This document shows, piece after piece, positions 31,828 to 43,517 of a stretch of 64,000 bases of DNA. A model generated the notes under the pieces. That model was given only the letters and a program-made list of their open reading frames with translations, was not told the DNA's origin and did not search any database. Both the position numbers and the translations under genes were made by a program. This DNA comes from Bufo bufo. Lineage: Eukaryota > Chordata > Amphibia > Anura > Bufonidae. The stretch is from positions 306,904,984-306,968,983 of the forward strand of contig NC_053390.1 of NCBI RefSeq assembly GCF_905171765.1. The letters are read 5' to 3'. Every line of letters starts with the position of its first letter. The stretch's first letter is position 1.

Positions 31828-32376
31828 TCAGGAACTCAGGTCTGATGACGATGGAGACCACCTATTGAAAGACCTGGAATGGCAGATCCGCTGGCTGTGC
31901 ATGGAAGACCTAGAACGACGACGGGAACACCTGTGCCTATGGGCATCTGCTCTGCACTGACTACGGTGATCAGAAGCTCTAGGGGAGGAGCATGAGTGGG
32001 ACCTAGAGTGGTGCCTAATCCCTAGAATTGGGGTAGTAATCACAAGGGTGGCCATAACAGGCTGCTGAAACACTGGTTGCTTCACAACAGACCTAGGAGG
32101 GCATGACACTGGAGGCATAACTGAGAAGGGTGAAGGCTGCTTACAGGTGGGGAATGGCTGCTCAGCCAAAACAGACTGAGTCTGAGCTGGAGAGGTGGTT
32201 GAGTGCTCCTCAGGAGAGGAGGATGTGGTGAGCTGATTCCCCATGACAACGTGGATATTTGAGAGTGCTTGGACATTATTAGCCGGGTGCATGTGAAAAT
32301 CCATTCTGGGATCACGTTTACCCAGACCCAAGGCAGCTGTGGGCGGTGCCACAGACAGTGTGGCCAGAAGTGCCAA
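31828..32376 (-). pseudogene. DIRS-like ORF1 (Gag-like), arginine/serine-rich
   Basis: A 182-residue open frame has a Ser/Pro/Gln-rich first half and a strongly basic Arg/Ser/His second half (repeats such as RHHSRSHS and CSRRRSRSS). DIRS ORF1 proteins are often basic and serine-rich. The main support is location on the same strand upstream of the RNase H and recombinase remnants. It could be an unrelated frame. There is no zinc knuckle. Confidence 0.45.
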
Positions 32377-32847
32377 AGCACTCCTAGTAGCAGCGATGGT
32401 AACAATGCCCCCCCTTTGACGGCTTCATGTGCTCTGCTTATTGCTTATTTAAAGCAAAGGGGGGCTGGGGCTGAGAGAGCACAGTGGGCGGGTGTGCCTT
32501 GTGGTCTGCTGACCAACCGCAGTCATCACAAGAGAAGAAAGTAGAGCAGCAGGGGAAGGGGGCTCGTGGAGCCCATGCAACAGACGAATGAGAGAGCCCA
32601 CATCTTATTTTTGCATCTTACCAAAGATCACGGGGAGGAAGGCACTTTCGTCGGCCATACCTAACAGGGCTGTCCTGACGGACACCGGAGAAAGAGGCCA
32701 GATCACTAGAGCAGGGTGCTATACCATTCATCCAATAACAAAACATTGGGGGGTTGGGGCTGGTGGAGCTAAATGGCCTCTATGAGATTGGGAAATAGAG
32801 TTCAGGGGAAAAACTCCCCTTGAATCAATGCCCCCTTACAGCTTTAA
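32377..32847. other. Noncoding; includes second copy of the unnamed repeat (32650-32845)
   Basis: 32377-32650 is upstream of the DIRS-like ORF1 and may be its 5' region. 32650-32845 matches 23950-24140. The repeat resumes at 39813 on the far side of the MITE and L1 (CATTTATTAATTTCTCAGATG). Confidence 0.5.
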
Positions 32848-33143
32848 GGCCAGGTTCACACCTGCATTGTGAACTCTTGCAGTCTGTTCCGGCAGAGGAA
32901 CAGACTGCCAGAGTTTACCATATCGTGCACAGCCAGATACCACCGTGCACCGCCGGATCCCCATACACTGTAATGGGATCTTGTGGGTATCTGGACGCTT
33001 TCCGGCATATATATGTTGGATTTTGGCTTAACAAAAAATGGTTTGCATAGTATTTTTTTTGTCTGGCTGAAACTTTGCATATACGCCGGATGCAGTGACC
33101 GGATTACAGTGCCGGAGTTCACAACGCAGGTGTGAACCTGACC
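32848..33143. mobile_element. Harbinger-like MITE
   Basis: The termini are GGCCAGGTTCACACCTGC and ...GCAGGTGTGAACCTGACC with TAA on both sides (32845-32847, 33144-33146). GG..CC ends and a 3-bp TWA TSD fit PIF/Harbinger. The 296-bp element carries no open frame of note. Confidence 0.8.
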
Positions 33144-33159
33144 TAAGAATTTTTTTTTT

Positions 33160-33847
33160 GAATTGTAGATTTATTAAAGAATACGGTATATAAATGACAA
33201 TGCACATCTACAATAGATTCATGCACAATAGTACAAGGTAAAAGATGAAACATGTAAAGCATTCCATTCATATTGATTGAGCATGTATAACACTCGATAA
33301 TATGCGATGATGGAAAATGAAAAACCGAGCAGTAATATAACAATAAAGTGAACTAAGAGAAACTGTGTCGATCTTTAATCAGTCCAAGATAGGGCTACTG
33401 AGCAGCAAATCCTAGAACCAATAACACATCAAGTAGTAGTGAAGGTGTCTTAGAGACCCGAGAGTCCAGAGCTTCTCAATAAGTAATGCTTCATCAAACT
33501 TATATCCAAAAGACAAGACAAATAAGAAGACAATGACACAATGGGGAAGGGGGGGGGGGGGCACAACTTTCTCACAAGGTCGTTAAGGTTGCCTCGTGGC
33601 CCAGTATTTATCCCACAGGTCCCATATGGTGTTAAGGAGTACAATTTTGTCCTGAAACATAGCCGTGGAGTATTCCATTGTTCGGACCTCTGTCACCCTA
33701 GAATACAAATCACAAACCCGTGGTGGATCAGAGCTTTTCCAAGATCGGGAGATTAAACAACGGGCTGCTGTTAGTATTAATAGAAATAACTTAAGTAAGT
33801 GTTTTTTAACTTGAATGGGGACCACACTAAGCAGGAAGGACATAGGG
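33160..33847 (-). other. L1 3' untranslated region
   Basis: This is the noncoding tail between the end of ORF2 and the oligo(A). It contains a G run at 33549-33560. Nothing else is recognised. Confidence 0.6.
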
Positions 33848-36800
33848 TCAGGTCGGATTTCCAGTGCGAAAATATCTCAGGATGGTGCCTACTCCAGTCC
33901 AGTAGGGGTGTATTTTGGGGCAGTCCCAGAAAATATGAGGCAATGTACCCCTATGCAACCCACACCTCCAGCAATCTCCCGGGACTACTGGGTTTATTCT
34001 ATGGAGGAGGTCAGGAGTGTGGTACCAGTACATTAAAATTTTATATTGGTTTTCCTGGTGTAGTACCCACATAGAGGATTTCGCTGCCCTCCTCCATGTA
34101 AGGTGCCAGAGTGCGTCCGGTAAGGCCTTCCCTAGGTACTCATCCCACCTTTCCATGTAGGTGTGCCTTTGAACCCGATCAGGGAAGGGAGTCAGCAATA
34201 TGGAGTAGATCTCAGAAATTAGACCCTTCGCGTGTACTCCTTCCCTGCAAAGGCGTTCAAAGGGAGTCGGGAGGGAGACTGTGACCCCTGAAAAAATGGA
34301 CTGTGCAAAGTGACTGATCTGGATATAAAAGTAATTGGAGGAGGAGGGGAGATCATAATTGGTCTGGAGGGTAGAAAACGGCAAGAGGTCCCTAGTGAAG
34401 GGGTCCACAATATCTGCAAACCGAAACACTCCCCACTGAAACCATGGTCTCGTCGTGGACGTGGTAAGACTAGTAGGGAGCATAGGGTGATACAAAAAGG
34501 TCATAGCGGATTGGCTAGAAACCAGAAGGAACCTACCACTACACAGTTGCAATATGAGTCTAGTGCAAGCCATGGGCCCTAAGAGGTCCCTAACTGGTAG
34601 GTGAAAGGGTCTTTCTTCTGCACCCTGCTTTCCCTCCGGACGTCCGGAGAGTATATTTCAAAGAGACACAGATACCCGCTTCTAGTGTCACTACAAATAA
34701 CTCTGATTTTTATCTGTGTTCTCTCAGTCTTATATACATTCATTCTAACAATCATTAACAGGTGTGGTTTACATATACAAGGTTGCTGAGTACAAACAAT
34801 TCCCTATATAGGCTATTGCAAACATACTTGACTGATGTCCTTGGTACAGATCAAATAGCATTTCTTTATAAAACTCCTCACTACATAGCATATGGCTTGC
34901 TTTATTTAACCCTTCAGTAGGGTCTTGTGAGAACCGGACCATAGCATAGAGTTAGGATGTGTAGGAGCTAGCCAGAGTCTTTCTATCTGCATCCAGACAG
35001 AGTACGGGTGCAAGGAAGCCCAATCCGTGACAGAACGTAGTTGGACAGCCCAGTAATATTTGGACAGATCTGGTACCCCCAGTCCACCCTGGCGCTTACT
35101 GGATAGAAGGACTGACCTTGGGATTCTATGACGTGTCCCCGCCCATATGAATCTAAGGAGGTAAGATTAAATGGATTCCAGATCCTTGAGGGGAACTACA
35201 ATCGGTAAGGTCTCAAAAAGATACAGAAGCTTGGGCAAGATCGTCATTTTAGTTGCGGCAATACGTCCCATGAGAGAAAGTGGGAGAGCGTGCCACTTGT
35301 CCAGGAGACCCCTGATTTCTGCATATATGCGTGGGAAGTTAGCTTTATAAAGGTCTTGCCATATCGAGGCGTAAGGTCAAGACCCAAATATCGCAGGGAA
35401 TCCGTCTTCCAGTGGAAAGGGAAGTTAACCCTAAGAGAGCTCAGGACCGCCTGAGAAATATTAAGAGGGAGGACCTCCATTTTATGAGTGTTAACCCTAT
35501 ATCCCGAGAGCCGACCAAATTCCTGCAGGATAGAGTGGAGGTTTGGTAGGGAAATATGAAGTTTAGTGAGGGTAAGAAGGATGTCGTCTGCATATAGCGA
35601 TAGCTTAAACTCCTTGTCCCTGACCATAACACCTCTGATGTCTGGACATGCCCTGACTTTGGCCGTCAGGGGTTCGATACACATGGCTAATAATAGAGGA
35701 GATAGGGGGCACCCCTGTCTCGTCTCATTAGCAATGCGTATGGGTCGAGATTGAGCATGAGGTAGTTTGATTGTCGCTGTGGGCAGGAGTATAGGCTACG
35801 AATGGCCCTAACGAAGGGACCAGAAAGGCCATAAGCCTGCAAGGTAGCAAAAAGGAAAGGCCAACCTAAATGGTCGAACGCCTTTTCTGCGTTTAAACTA
35901 AGAAGTAGCATCTCCTCACCCGTGCGAGATATGACATCTATCAAGTCAATGCTTCTTGACTTGATAGATGTCATATCCCACAAATCCCACCTGGTCTTTG
36001 TGGATCAGGGAGGGGAGAAAAACGTTTAGTCGGGAGGCCAGGGCCTTGGTGTAAATCTTAAGGTCTGAGTTAAGCAGGGCAATGGGCCTGTAATTTTGGC
36101 ACTCGTGGGGGTCTTTCCCAGGTTTCGGAATCATCGTGAGATAAGAGTGAAACATTGGGGCAGGTACTGCATTGCCAGCTAGAAAATGATTAAAAAGGGT
36201 TACTAAGTGAGGGATTAGTTCGGTCTTGAAAGTCTTATAATATTTATACGAGAACCCATCAGGTCCTGGGGATTTACCCTCAGGTAGATGGTCCACCACT
36301 TCCCCTATCTCTTCCGGTGTTATCGGACTATTAAGGGCGGCAAGATCAGAAGCTGACATGGTAGGGAGGTGACAGGAGGCCAAATAAGACTGGAGTGTAC
36401 TTTCTCTAAGCCTCTCATCCGAGGGGAGATCGGAGGGTAGATTGTACAGGGAAGAGTAGTAGGTCGAGAACCTCTCTGCTATCACTCTGGGGTCATAGTG
36501 GATTGTTCGGTCATTCCCCCTAATAGCACTCGGACCTGTTTGGGGATTGCCGTTCCTGAGTTGTCTGGCCAGCAAAGTATGAGGTTTGTTCCCCCAGGCG
36601 TAGTAACGCTGTCGTGTGTAAAGTAGTAACTTGTTGACACGACCTAAAGCTAGACACTTCAATTGGGCCCTAGTGTCAACAATTTGTCTCAGTGTGCAGC
36701 GTGAGGGTGAGCAGCCATCTCTTCTTCTAGGATTCGGAAACAAGAGGTAAGGGTCTTGACCAAAGCAGTCGAGTCCTTCTTTAGTTTTGAGCTTATTGCA

Positions 36801-37693
36801 ATACAATGTCCCCTCATGACCGCCTTATGTGCTTCCCACAAAGGACGGACATCCCCTACCGATCCCTCATTCAGTTCAAAGTACGTTTTCAGGTGTTTTT
36901 CGGAGTTCCTCCCTAGTAATGGGCTGCTTCAGGAGTGAGTCATTAAGTCTCCAGTGGCATTGGCGAACATGGCCCGATCCACTACTAATGTCAACCAGTA
37001 CAGGAGCATGGTCAGACCAGTTGATTTGGCCCATGTCCGCTCCCTTCAATAACCCGAGGGTCGAAATGGTACCAAAGAGATAATCAATACGGGTGTGGGA
37101 ACCGTGTGGGGCAGAGTAAAAGCAGAAGGACCTATCAGTGGGGTAAGTGAGGTGCCAGAGGTCGTATAGGGAGTATTTCCGTACCAGTTTACGAAAGTCC
37201 CTAGCTAAGCGCTGCTGTGTCGAATGTACCGGTCTGCCCGGTAGCACCAGGCGATCCATTGATTCAGAAAACACGGCATTAAAGTCTCCACCCAAAAGGA
37301 CCAGGGGCTCCGAAGAGTCTTGCAGAAGATTCCGCCAAGAAAGCGGATCTGTGAAGTATTTGGGGCATAGATGTTACATAAGGTAATGAGTTTATCTGCT
37401 AAGTGGCCACGGAGAACAATATAACGCCCCTGCGGGTCTAGAATTGAGGATTCAATTTTGAGGGGACACTGTGCAGACACCAAGATGGCAACCCCCGCCC
37501 TCCGACGGCTTTGAGTAGCCGAATAAGCAATAGGGTACAGATGAGAGGCAAAACGGAAGGAAGAGCTGCCATCAAAATGTATCTCTTGTAAGAACACAAT
37601 GTCCGCTTTAAGGGATTTCAGTTCCAAAAGCAAAAGTTTCCTCTTGGCGTTGGAGTTGAGCCCTTTGACATTGAAGGTTATGCACCGCACCAT
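33848..37693 (-). pseudogene. L1 ORF2: endonuclease, reverse transcriptase, C-terminal domain (broken)
   Basis: The endonuclease (37693-36876) begins VRCITFNVKGLNSNAKRKLL, with KADIVFLQEIHF (catalytic E), GGDFNAVF, RIDYLF and WSDHAPVL, all expected APE-type motifs. RT (36806-35244) has EGKSPGPDGFSYKYYK, MIPKPGKDPHECQNYRPIAL, LLLSLNAEKAFDHLGW and the catalytic LYADDILL. The C-terminal part (34573-33848) holds CWRCG...HIFWDC, the cysteine-rich motif of L1 ORF2. Frame breaks occur near 37205-37295, 35946, 35684 and ~35250. In life it nicks DNA and primes reverse transcription. Confidence 0.92.
34614..34918. mobile_element. 305-bp insert in L1 ORF2 with 8-bp TSD
   Basis: The insert is flanked by exact AGGGTCTT copies (34606-34613, 34919-34926), and removal restores a continuous L1 frame at the site. 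Ends (TCTTCTGCACCC / AACCCTTCAGT) are not clearly inverted. On the minus strand TATATAAGACTG and TTAAATAAA occur, so a solo LTR-like origin is possible. The TSD length alone would suggest hAT. Family unresolved. Confidence 0.6.
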
Positions 37694-38390
37694 GAGGGTA
37701 TGTGATGATATATAATATGTGCAGGGTACAGCTCACCAAGGGAATCCGTACGTGTCGGTGGCTTCCCACTAGTGGAAGAATGGACCAAATGCAAGACTGA
37801 GGTACACGATCCCCACAGGCAAGGAAGTTCAGGCACCTACAACAGGAGAAAAAACACAAGAGGGGGGGGGAGAGACAGGACGAGACAACACAAAGTCAGA
37901 CAAACAAGCAGCAGTAAACAACTATTCCCAGGGATGCAATCCCTTCTAGGGGCAAATAAGAAGCCCCTCTGGGTGTGTAAGTGTCGGAGACCAACAAGTT
38001 GAGGTCGGCCAAAGAGCTAACCGCAGGTATCTGCAAAAACAATTAACAAAGGGGTGGGCCCTTCAGATAGCCCGCACCATAATGTAGCAACAAGGTATCA
38101 ACAACTGGCTAAACAGTAATAATGAACGACCAATATGGGGGTCCATCAGAGTCCAACACCCCAGGGAGTGTGAAGGATTAAGGGCAGTGTTCAGGACGAC
38201 CAAGTCCTCCAGGCCAGTGGCGGTCAGGCAGGTGGACGTTGCCCCGATGACGGAGGTGACCGCAGAGAAGAGATGCACTTGGGCCAGGTCTTCTTTTCCT
38301 GGTTACAGGGGACCATATACGTGGTGGCGGGAGTGCTGGGGACTCAAATTCCCAATCAGACATGTCTGGTATAGGAATTCCAAGCGATTC
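37694..38390 (-). other. L1 ORF1-ORF2 spacer
   Basis: About 700 bp separate the two ORFs. No conserved frame is seen. There is a G run at 37862-37869. The spacer is longer than in mammalian L1. Confidence 0.5.
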
Positions 38391-39454
38391 TCAAAAAGGG
38401 TGGAGATCCGAGAAGGAACGGAGAGTCTCTGTTCTTCCTTGATGATGGACCACAAGGGCAAAGGGGAATCCCCAGCTATAGGCAATCTGGCGGTCCCTTA
38501 GTGATGTGAGGAGAGGTTGAAGATGTCTCCTTTTCTGAAGTGTGAACCAGGATAGGTCAGGAAACAATTGCACAGGAGCGCCATCAAAATCAAAGTTTCG
38601 TAGAGATCTCGTCTTAGCCATGATAGCTTCTTTAAGGGTGAAGTCGGGCACACAACAAATTACGTCCCTAGGACGTGCAGCAGAGCCCTTGGGCTTGAGT
38701 GCTCTGTGAGCTCTGTACAGCTTGATCTTATGCGAAGATGGCTGTCCCAAGGTCATATTAAATATGGCTTCCAGTGTGGCAAAGAGGTCCTCATCTCCGG
38801 TGACCTCTGGAAGACCCGTACACGGATATTATTCCGGCGACCTAGGTTATCCAAGTCCTCTAAGTGCCGTCCCATGCCCCTGAGTACAGCTGTTTGGGCA
38901 GTAATAGATTAATGAAGAGTGGATATGTACTGCCTGGTGTCATCATGGGCATTTTCCAGGGAGTCCACCCGTTCCACTACGTGTTTGATATCAGTGCAGA
39001 CTGCCGCAATCTCAGCTCTGTAGGCCTCTGTAACTTCAGAAATAAGAGCCCAAAAGTCCTCCTTTGTAGGAAAACGGCTAATATAACTCACCCAGGGCTG
39101 TGGGGGTTCAGACAGGGCTGGGGGGTCCATAACAGCAAGTGATGGGGGGCTTGGTGATCCGGCCCATATATCAGAAGGGAGAGGAGAGTTGCTGTCCCCT
39201 TGATCCAGCAAGGATGGGGGGGCTGGGGACTGCTTACTTTGCCAGGGCTCATGCAGAGGGGCCCTAGGAAGGCTAGGTGCAGGGGCCACAGGGTTAGCAT
39301 CACATCCCCTAGTAGGAGCCACAGTACCTTTGCGCGGCGTCTCCCTCTGAGGAGTGAATCCAGGAGTGGCCATGGTGGGATCCCTCCTTTCAGCGGCGGC
39401 TGGTAGAAACTCCACGGCAGCCAGTGAGAGCCCCCGTTCCAAAGCTCTATTCAC
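38391..39454 (-). pseudogene. L1 ORF1 (RNA-binding protein), frameshifted
   Basis: The N-terminal frame (39454-38909) is disordered, then becomes coiled-coil-like (EVTEAYRAEIAAVCTDIKHV, VERVDSLENAHD). After a frame break the conserved RRM/C-terminal region follows (38756-38391): KIKLYRAHRALKPK, RPRDVICCVPDFTLKEAI and LFPDLSWFTLQKRRHLQPLL. This matches the L1 ORF1p layout (coiled coil, RRM, CTD), which trimerises and coats L1 RNA. The break near 38760-38909 inactivates it. Confidence 0.85.
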
Positions 39455-40029
39455 AGATGCCGGCAGCGAGGATCCGGTCCCTTGGTGAGCACCAGCAGGA
39501 GTTTTCAGCGCTGGATTTCGCTCACTGTTCAGAGCGCAGGAGTCAGGCGGGGGAAGGGAGGAATGGCGGGAGGCCCTCTGTGTCTTAGCGCTGCACGGTG
39601 GGAGCGCTGAACCTGAAGCCTGGTCCCAGCACTGTTTGAGGGTTCTGGTAGGTGAGGGGGACCTAGGAGGAAGAGGGGTCTTCCTGGGGCCAATTTTTTT
39701 CCCATAGGAGCCGAAACAGGCGTGTAGCTGGCCAGAAAGCTGCAGTGCGGGCAGGAGCTGTTCTTTCAGGCGGCCATCTCAGTCTGCGTCCGGACACACC
39801 TCCTGCCCGGCGTAAGACATTTATTAATTTCTCAGATGGTGTCTCCTGTAGTCAAAGGCACCTTCACTATGTACTATGGTATTTACCATGTCCAGCTTCT
39901 TACTAAAACCAGATACCCCCTTTAATATCTGAAACAACTACAGAAATGAATTATTATGACACGTAAATTCTGCAGCATGGCAACAATTAATAGGGCCCTT
40001 TTACATAAGCCAATGAACAGCCACTATCA

Positions 40030-41528
40030 GGAACAATAAACCTTTCCTATTTTTGGACAATTAGGATTACCATAATTATTATTTGCCAAATGCCAGAATA
40101 ATGAGAGAGAGAGAATGTTTTAAGGCATTTTTATTACTTTCTGCAAAGTCAAATGTTTACATACATTTCATTAATATTTGGTACAATTGCCCTTAAACTG
40201 TATGACTTGGGTCAAACGTTTGCGTATCCTTCCTCAAGCTTTTCACAATAGTTGGTGGGAATTTGGGCCCATTCCTCCTGACAAAACTGGTGTAACTGAG
40301 CCATGTTTGTTGGTCGCCATGCCTTTTCAGCTTTGCCCATAAATTTTCAATAGGATTGAGATCAGGGCTTTGTGATGGATGGCCACTCCAAAACATTGAC
40401 TTTGTTATCCTTAAGCCATTTTGTAACCAGTTTGGCAGTATGCTTCGGGTCATTGTCCATTTGGAAGACCCATTTCCGCCCAAGCTTTAACTTCCTGGCT
40501 GATGTCTTGAGATGTTTCTTAAGTATTTCCACATAATCTTCTTTCCTCATGATGCCATCTATTTTGTGAAGTGCACCAGTCCCTCCTGCAGCAAAACAAC
40601 CCCTCAACATGATGCTGCTACCCCCGTGTTTCACAGTTGGGATGGTGTACTTAGGCTTCCAGGCTTCTCCCTTTTTCCTCCAAACGTAACAATGGTAATT
40701 ATGGCCAAAAAGTTACATTTTTGTTTCGTCAGACCACAGGACATGTCTCCAAAAATGTAGGTCTTTTGTTCCTGTGTGCATTTGTAAACATTAATCTGGC
40801 TTTTTTATGTTTCTTTTGGAGTAATGTCTTCTTCCTGGCAGAGTGGCCTTTCAGCCCATGTTGATACAGTACTGATATTGACACAATCTTACCAGCATCC
40901 GCCATCATCTTCACAAGGTCTTTTGCTTTTGTTCTTGGGTTGATATGCACATGTCGGACCAAAGCATGTTCATCTCTGGGACACAGAACCCGTCTCCTTC
41001 CTGAGCGGTATGATGGCTGGACATTCCCATCTTGTTTGTACAGATGAACGAGGCACCATCAGGTATCTTGAAATTGCACCCATGGTTGAGCCAGATTTGT
41101 GCAAGTCCACAATTCTCTTCCTGATATCTTGGCTGATTTCTTTAGACTTTCCCATGATGCTACACAAAGAAGCAGTGTGTTTCAGGTGTGCATTTAAATA
41201 CATCCACAGGTGTGTCTCTAATTAACTCAGATGTTGCCAACAAACAGAAGCTTCCAAACACATGGCACCATCCTATGGGCAGTCCAGAATTGTTTAAAGA
41301 CATAGTAATCTTAGTTTATGTAAACTTTTTACATTGCAAAAAGTAATAAACATGCCTTAAAACATTGTCTCTCTCATTATTCTGACATTTGGCAAATAAT
41401 AATAATAATTACAGTAATCCTAATTGACCAAAAACAGGAAAGGTTTATTCTGATTTCATGTCAGATATTGAGAAAAACATGCATATGTGTCTTTTTATAT
41501 AGTGTATGTAAAATTCTGGTTTTAACTG
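40030..41528 (-). mobile_element. Tc1 element, left end truncated
   Basis: The right end is intact (CAGTTAAAACC on the minus strand, TA at 41529-41530). The internal ~130 bp of the long terminal repeat reappear inverted at 40034-40175 (AATAAACCTTTCCT, TTTGCCAAATGCCAGAATAATG), but the outer ~80 bp on the left are missing. It encloses a broken transposase. Confidence 0.85.
40193..41203 (-). pseudogene. Tc1 transposase, broken
   Basis: The N-terminus at 41203 carries the paired-like domain: MGKSKEISQDIRKRIVDLHK, GSTMGAISRYLMVPRSSVQT. Other frames follow: VRHVHINPRTKAKDLVKMM (40962-40729), SIMLRGCFAAGGTGALHKID and KWVFQMDNDPKHTAKLV (40634-40362, second catalytic Asp), then [16 protein letters not shown] (40483-40193, third acidic residue). 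At least three frame changes are present. The first Asp region near 40740 is degraded. Known role: cut-and-paste at TA. Confidence 0.9.
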
Positions 41529-41597
41529 TATCTATCTATCTCACATCTATCTATAACCAGAGTATAAAGTATGGCACAAGCCATACTTTATTTCATT

Positions 41598-41905
41598 TAA
41601 ACAGGATTTTACATCTCATAAAGTAATGGCATGTCATTAAGATAAGCCATTACGTTTTGCTCAGTGGGGTCCAGCTTCCAGTACCCCCACTGATGTTGAA
41701 GATCCAAGTTTACACAGCGAGAATGGAACTACGTTGCAACTCCATGCACAGCGGATAACAAGCAAAAGAATGAAGGGGACGCAGAGCTAAACCAGTGCTT
41801 GGGCCCCTATATTCCCAGAGGTCAGACCCCTATGGATCAGAAAGTGTTGCCATATTTTACCAATTTGCCATCACCTTATGAGATGGGAGAACCTCTTTAA
41901 AAAAA
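41598..41905. mobile_element. MITE, probably T2/Kolobok-like
   Basis: Inverted blocks CATCTCATAAAGTAATGGCA (41612-41632) and TTTGCCATCACCTTATGAGATG (41864-41885) lie just inside CTTTAA-type ends (CATTTAAACAGG; AACCTCTTTAAA). The ends are imperfect and the TSD is not certain. Confidence 0.5.
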
Positions 41906-41938
41906 AGGACCTGCCACCAACGTTTATTTCAAAATATA

Positions 41939-43517
41939 CACTGCTCAAAAAAATATAGGGAACACAAAAATAACACATCCTAGATCTGAATTAATTAAAT
42001 ATTCTTCTGAAATACTTTGTTCTTTACATAGTTGAATGTACTGACAACAAATTCACACAAAAAAAAAAAATGGAAATCAAATTTTTTAACCCATGGAGGT
42101 CTGGATTTGGAGTCACCCTCAAAATTAAAGTGGAAAAACACACTACAGGCTGATCCAACTTTGATGTAATGTCCTTAAAACAAGTCAAAATGAGGCTCAG
42201 TAGTGTGTGTGGCCTCCACGTGCCTGTATGACCTCCCTACAACGCCTGTGCATGCTCCTGAAGAGGTGGCGGACGGTCTCCTGAGGGATCTCCTCCCAGA
42301 CCTGGACTAAAGCATCTGCCAACTCCTGGACAGTCTGTGGTGCAACGTGACGTTGGTGGATAGAGCGAGACGTGATGTCCCAGATGTGCTCAATTGGATT
42401 CAGGTCTGGGGAACGGGCGGGCCAGTCCATAGCATCAATGCCCTCGTCTTGCAGGAACTGCTGACACACTCCAGCCACATGAGGTCTAGCATTGTCTTGC
42501 ATTAGGAGGAACCCAGGGCCAACCGCATCAGCATCTGGTCTCACAAGGGGTCTGAGGATCTCATCTCGGTACCTAATGGCAGTCAGGCTACCTCTGGCGA
42601 GCACATAGAGGGCTGTGCGGCCCTCCAAAGAAATGCCACCCCACACCATTACTGACCCAATGCCAAACCGGTCATGCTGGAGGATGTTGCAGGCAGCAGA
42701 ACGTTCTCCGCGGCGTCTCCAGACTCTGTCACGTCTGTCACATGTGCTCAGTGTGAACCTGCTTTCATCTGTGAAAAGCACAGGGCGCCAGTGGCGAATT
42801 TGCCAATCTTGGTGTTTTCTGGCAAATGCCAAACGTCCTGCACGGTGTTGGGCTGTAAGCACAACCCCCACCTGTGGACGTCGGGCCCTCATATCACCCT
42901 CATGGAGTCTGTTTCTGACCGTTTGAGCAGACACATACACATTTGTGGCCTGCTGGAGGTCATTTTGCAGTGCTCTGGCAGTGCTCCTCCTGTTCCTCCT
43001 TGCACAAAGGCAGAGGTAGCGGTCCTGCTGCTGGGTGGTTGCCCTACTACGGCCTCCTCCACGTCTCCTGATGTACTGGCTTGTCTCCTGGTAGCGCCTC
43101 CATGCTCTGGACACTACGCTGACAGACACAGCAAACCTTCTTGCCACAGCTCGCATTGATGTGCCATCCTGGATAAGCTGCACTACCTGAGCCACTTGTG
43201 TGGGTTGTAGACTCCGTCTCATGCTACCACTAGAGTGAAAGCACCGGCAGCATTCAAAAGTGACCAAAACATCAGCCAGGAAGCATAGGAACTGAGAAGT
43301 GGTCAGGTCACCACCTGCAGAACCACTCCTTTATTGGGGGTGTCTTGCTAATTGCCTATAATTTCCACCTGTTGTCTATCCCATTTGCACAGCAGCATGT
43401 GAAATTGATTGTCACTTAGTGTTGCTTCCTAAGTGGACAGTTTGATTTCACAGAAGTGTGATTGACTTGGAGGTACATTGTTTTGTTTAAGTGTTCCCTT
43501 TATTTTTTTGAGCAGTG
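41939..43517 (-). mobile_element. Tc1-type transposon, apparently complete
   Basis: The ends CACTGCTCAAAAAAATATAG and the inverse ...TTTTTTTGAGCAGTG are flanked by TA (41937-41938, 43518-43519). Inverted repeats extend ~27 bp (through AGGGAACAC). The 1579-bp length and a single intact transposase fit a complete Tc1. Confidence 0.92.
42197..43267 (-). CDS. Tc1-type DD34E transposase, intact (356 aa, or 341 from Met16)
   Basis: This open frame runs without interruption. The more likely start is Met16 ([12 protein letters not shown]), giving 341 residues, the usual Tc1 size. An N-terminal paired-like region with two helix-turn-helix parts (residues ~20-125) includes [20 protein letters not shown]. 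The catalytic triad is complete: D167 in LFTDESRF, D258 in [10 protein letters not shown]293 in [11 protein letters not shown]. There are 34 residues between the second D and E. A GRSR-type linker near 72-75 resembles the AT-hook-like GRPR. In this family the protein binds the terminal repeats, cuts them and inserts at TA. It may be active; expression is not visible. Confidence 0.95.
   Translation of the reverse strand: MVTFECCRCFHSSGSMRRSLQPTQVAQVVQLIQDGTSMRAVARRFAVSVSVVSRAWRRYQETSQYIRRRGGGRSRATTQQQDRYLCLCARRNRRSTARALQNDLQQATNVYVSAQTVRNRLHEGDMRARRPQVGVVLTAQHRAGRLAFARKHQDWQIRHWRPVLFTDESRFTLSTCDRRDRVWRRRGERSAACNILQHDRFGIGSVMVWGGISLEGRTALYVLARGSLTAIRYRDEILRPLVRPDADAVGPGFLLMQDNARPHVAGVCQQFLQDEGIDAMDWPARSPDLNPIEHIWDITSRSIHQRHVAPQTVQELADALVQVWEEIPQETVRHLFRSMHRRCREVIQARGGHTHY

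Larger units (their letters stand above)
33149..39812 (-). mobile_element. L1-type LINE, nearly full length
   Basis: ORF1 and ORF2 remnants, an oligo(A) tail (T tract at 33150-33159 on this strand) and TAAGA flanks (33144-33148, 39813-39817) define a 6.66-kb insertion. ORF1 is at 38391-39454 and ORF2 at 33848-37693. The 5' untranslated region (39455-39812) is G/C-rich. It inserted at the TSD edge of the Harbinger-like MITE. A 305-bp insert lies in ORF2. Frame breaks inactivate it. Confidence 0.9.

Noticed and set aside
31828..32376. SR-type splicing factor
   Set aside because: There is no RRM, the RS region is short, and the surrounding DNA on the same strand is retroelement. Kept only as a low-confidence ORF1.
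41526..41562. TATC microsatellite
   Set aside because: Only a few short imperfect units; too small to annotate as a repeat locus.
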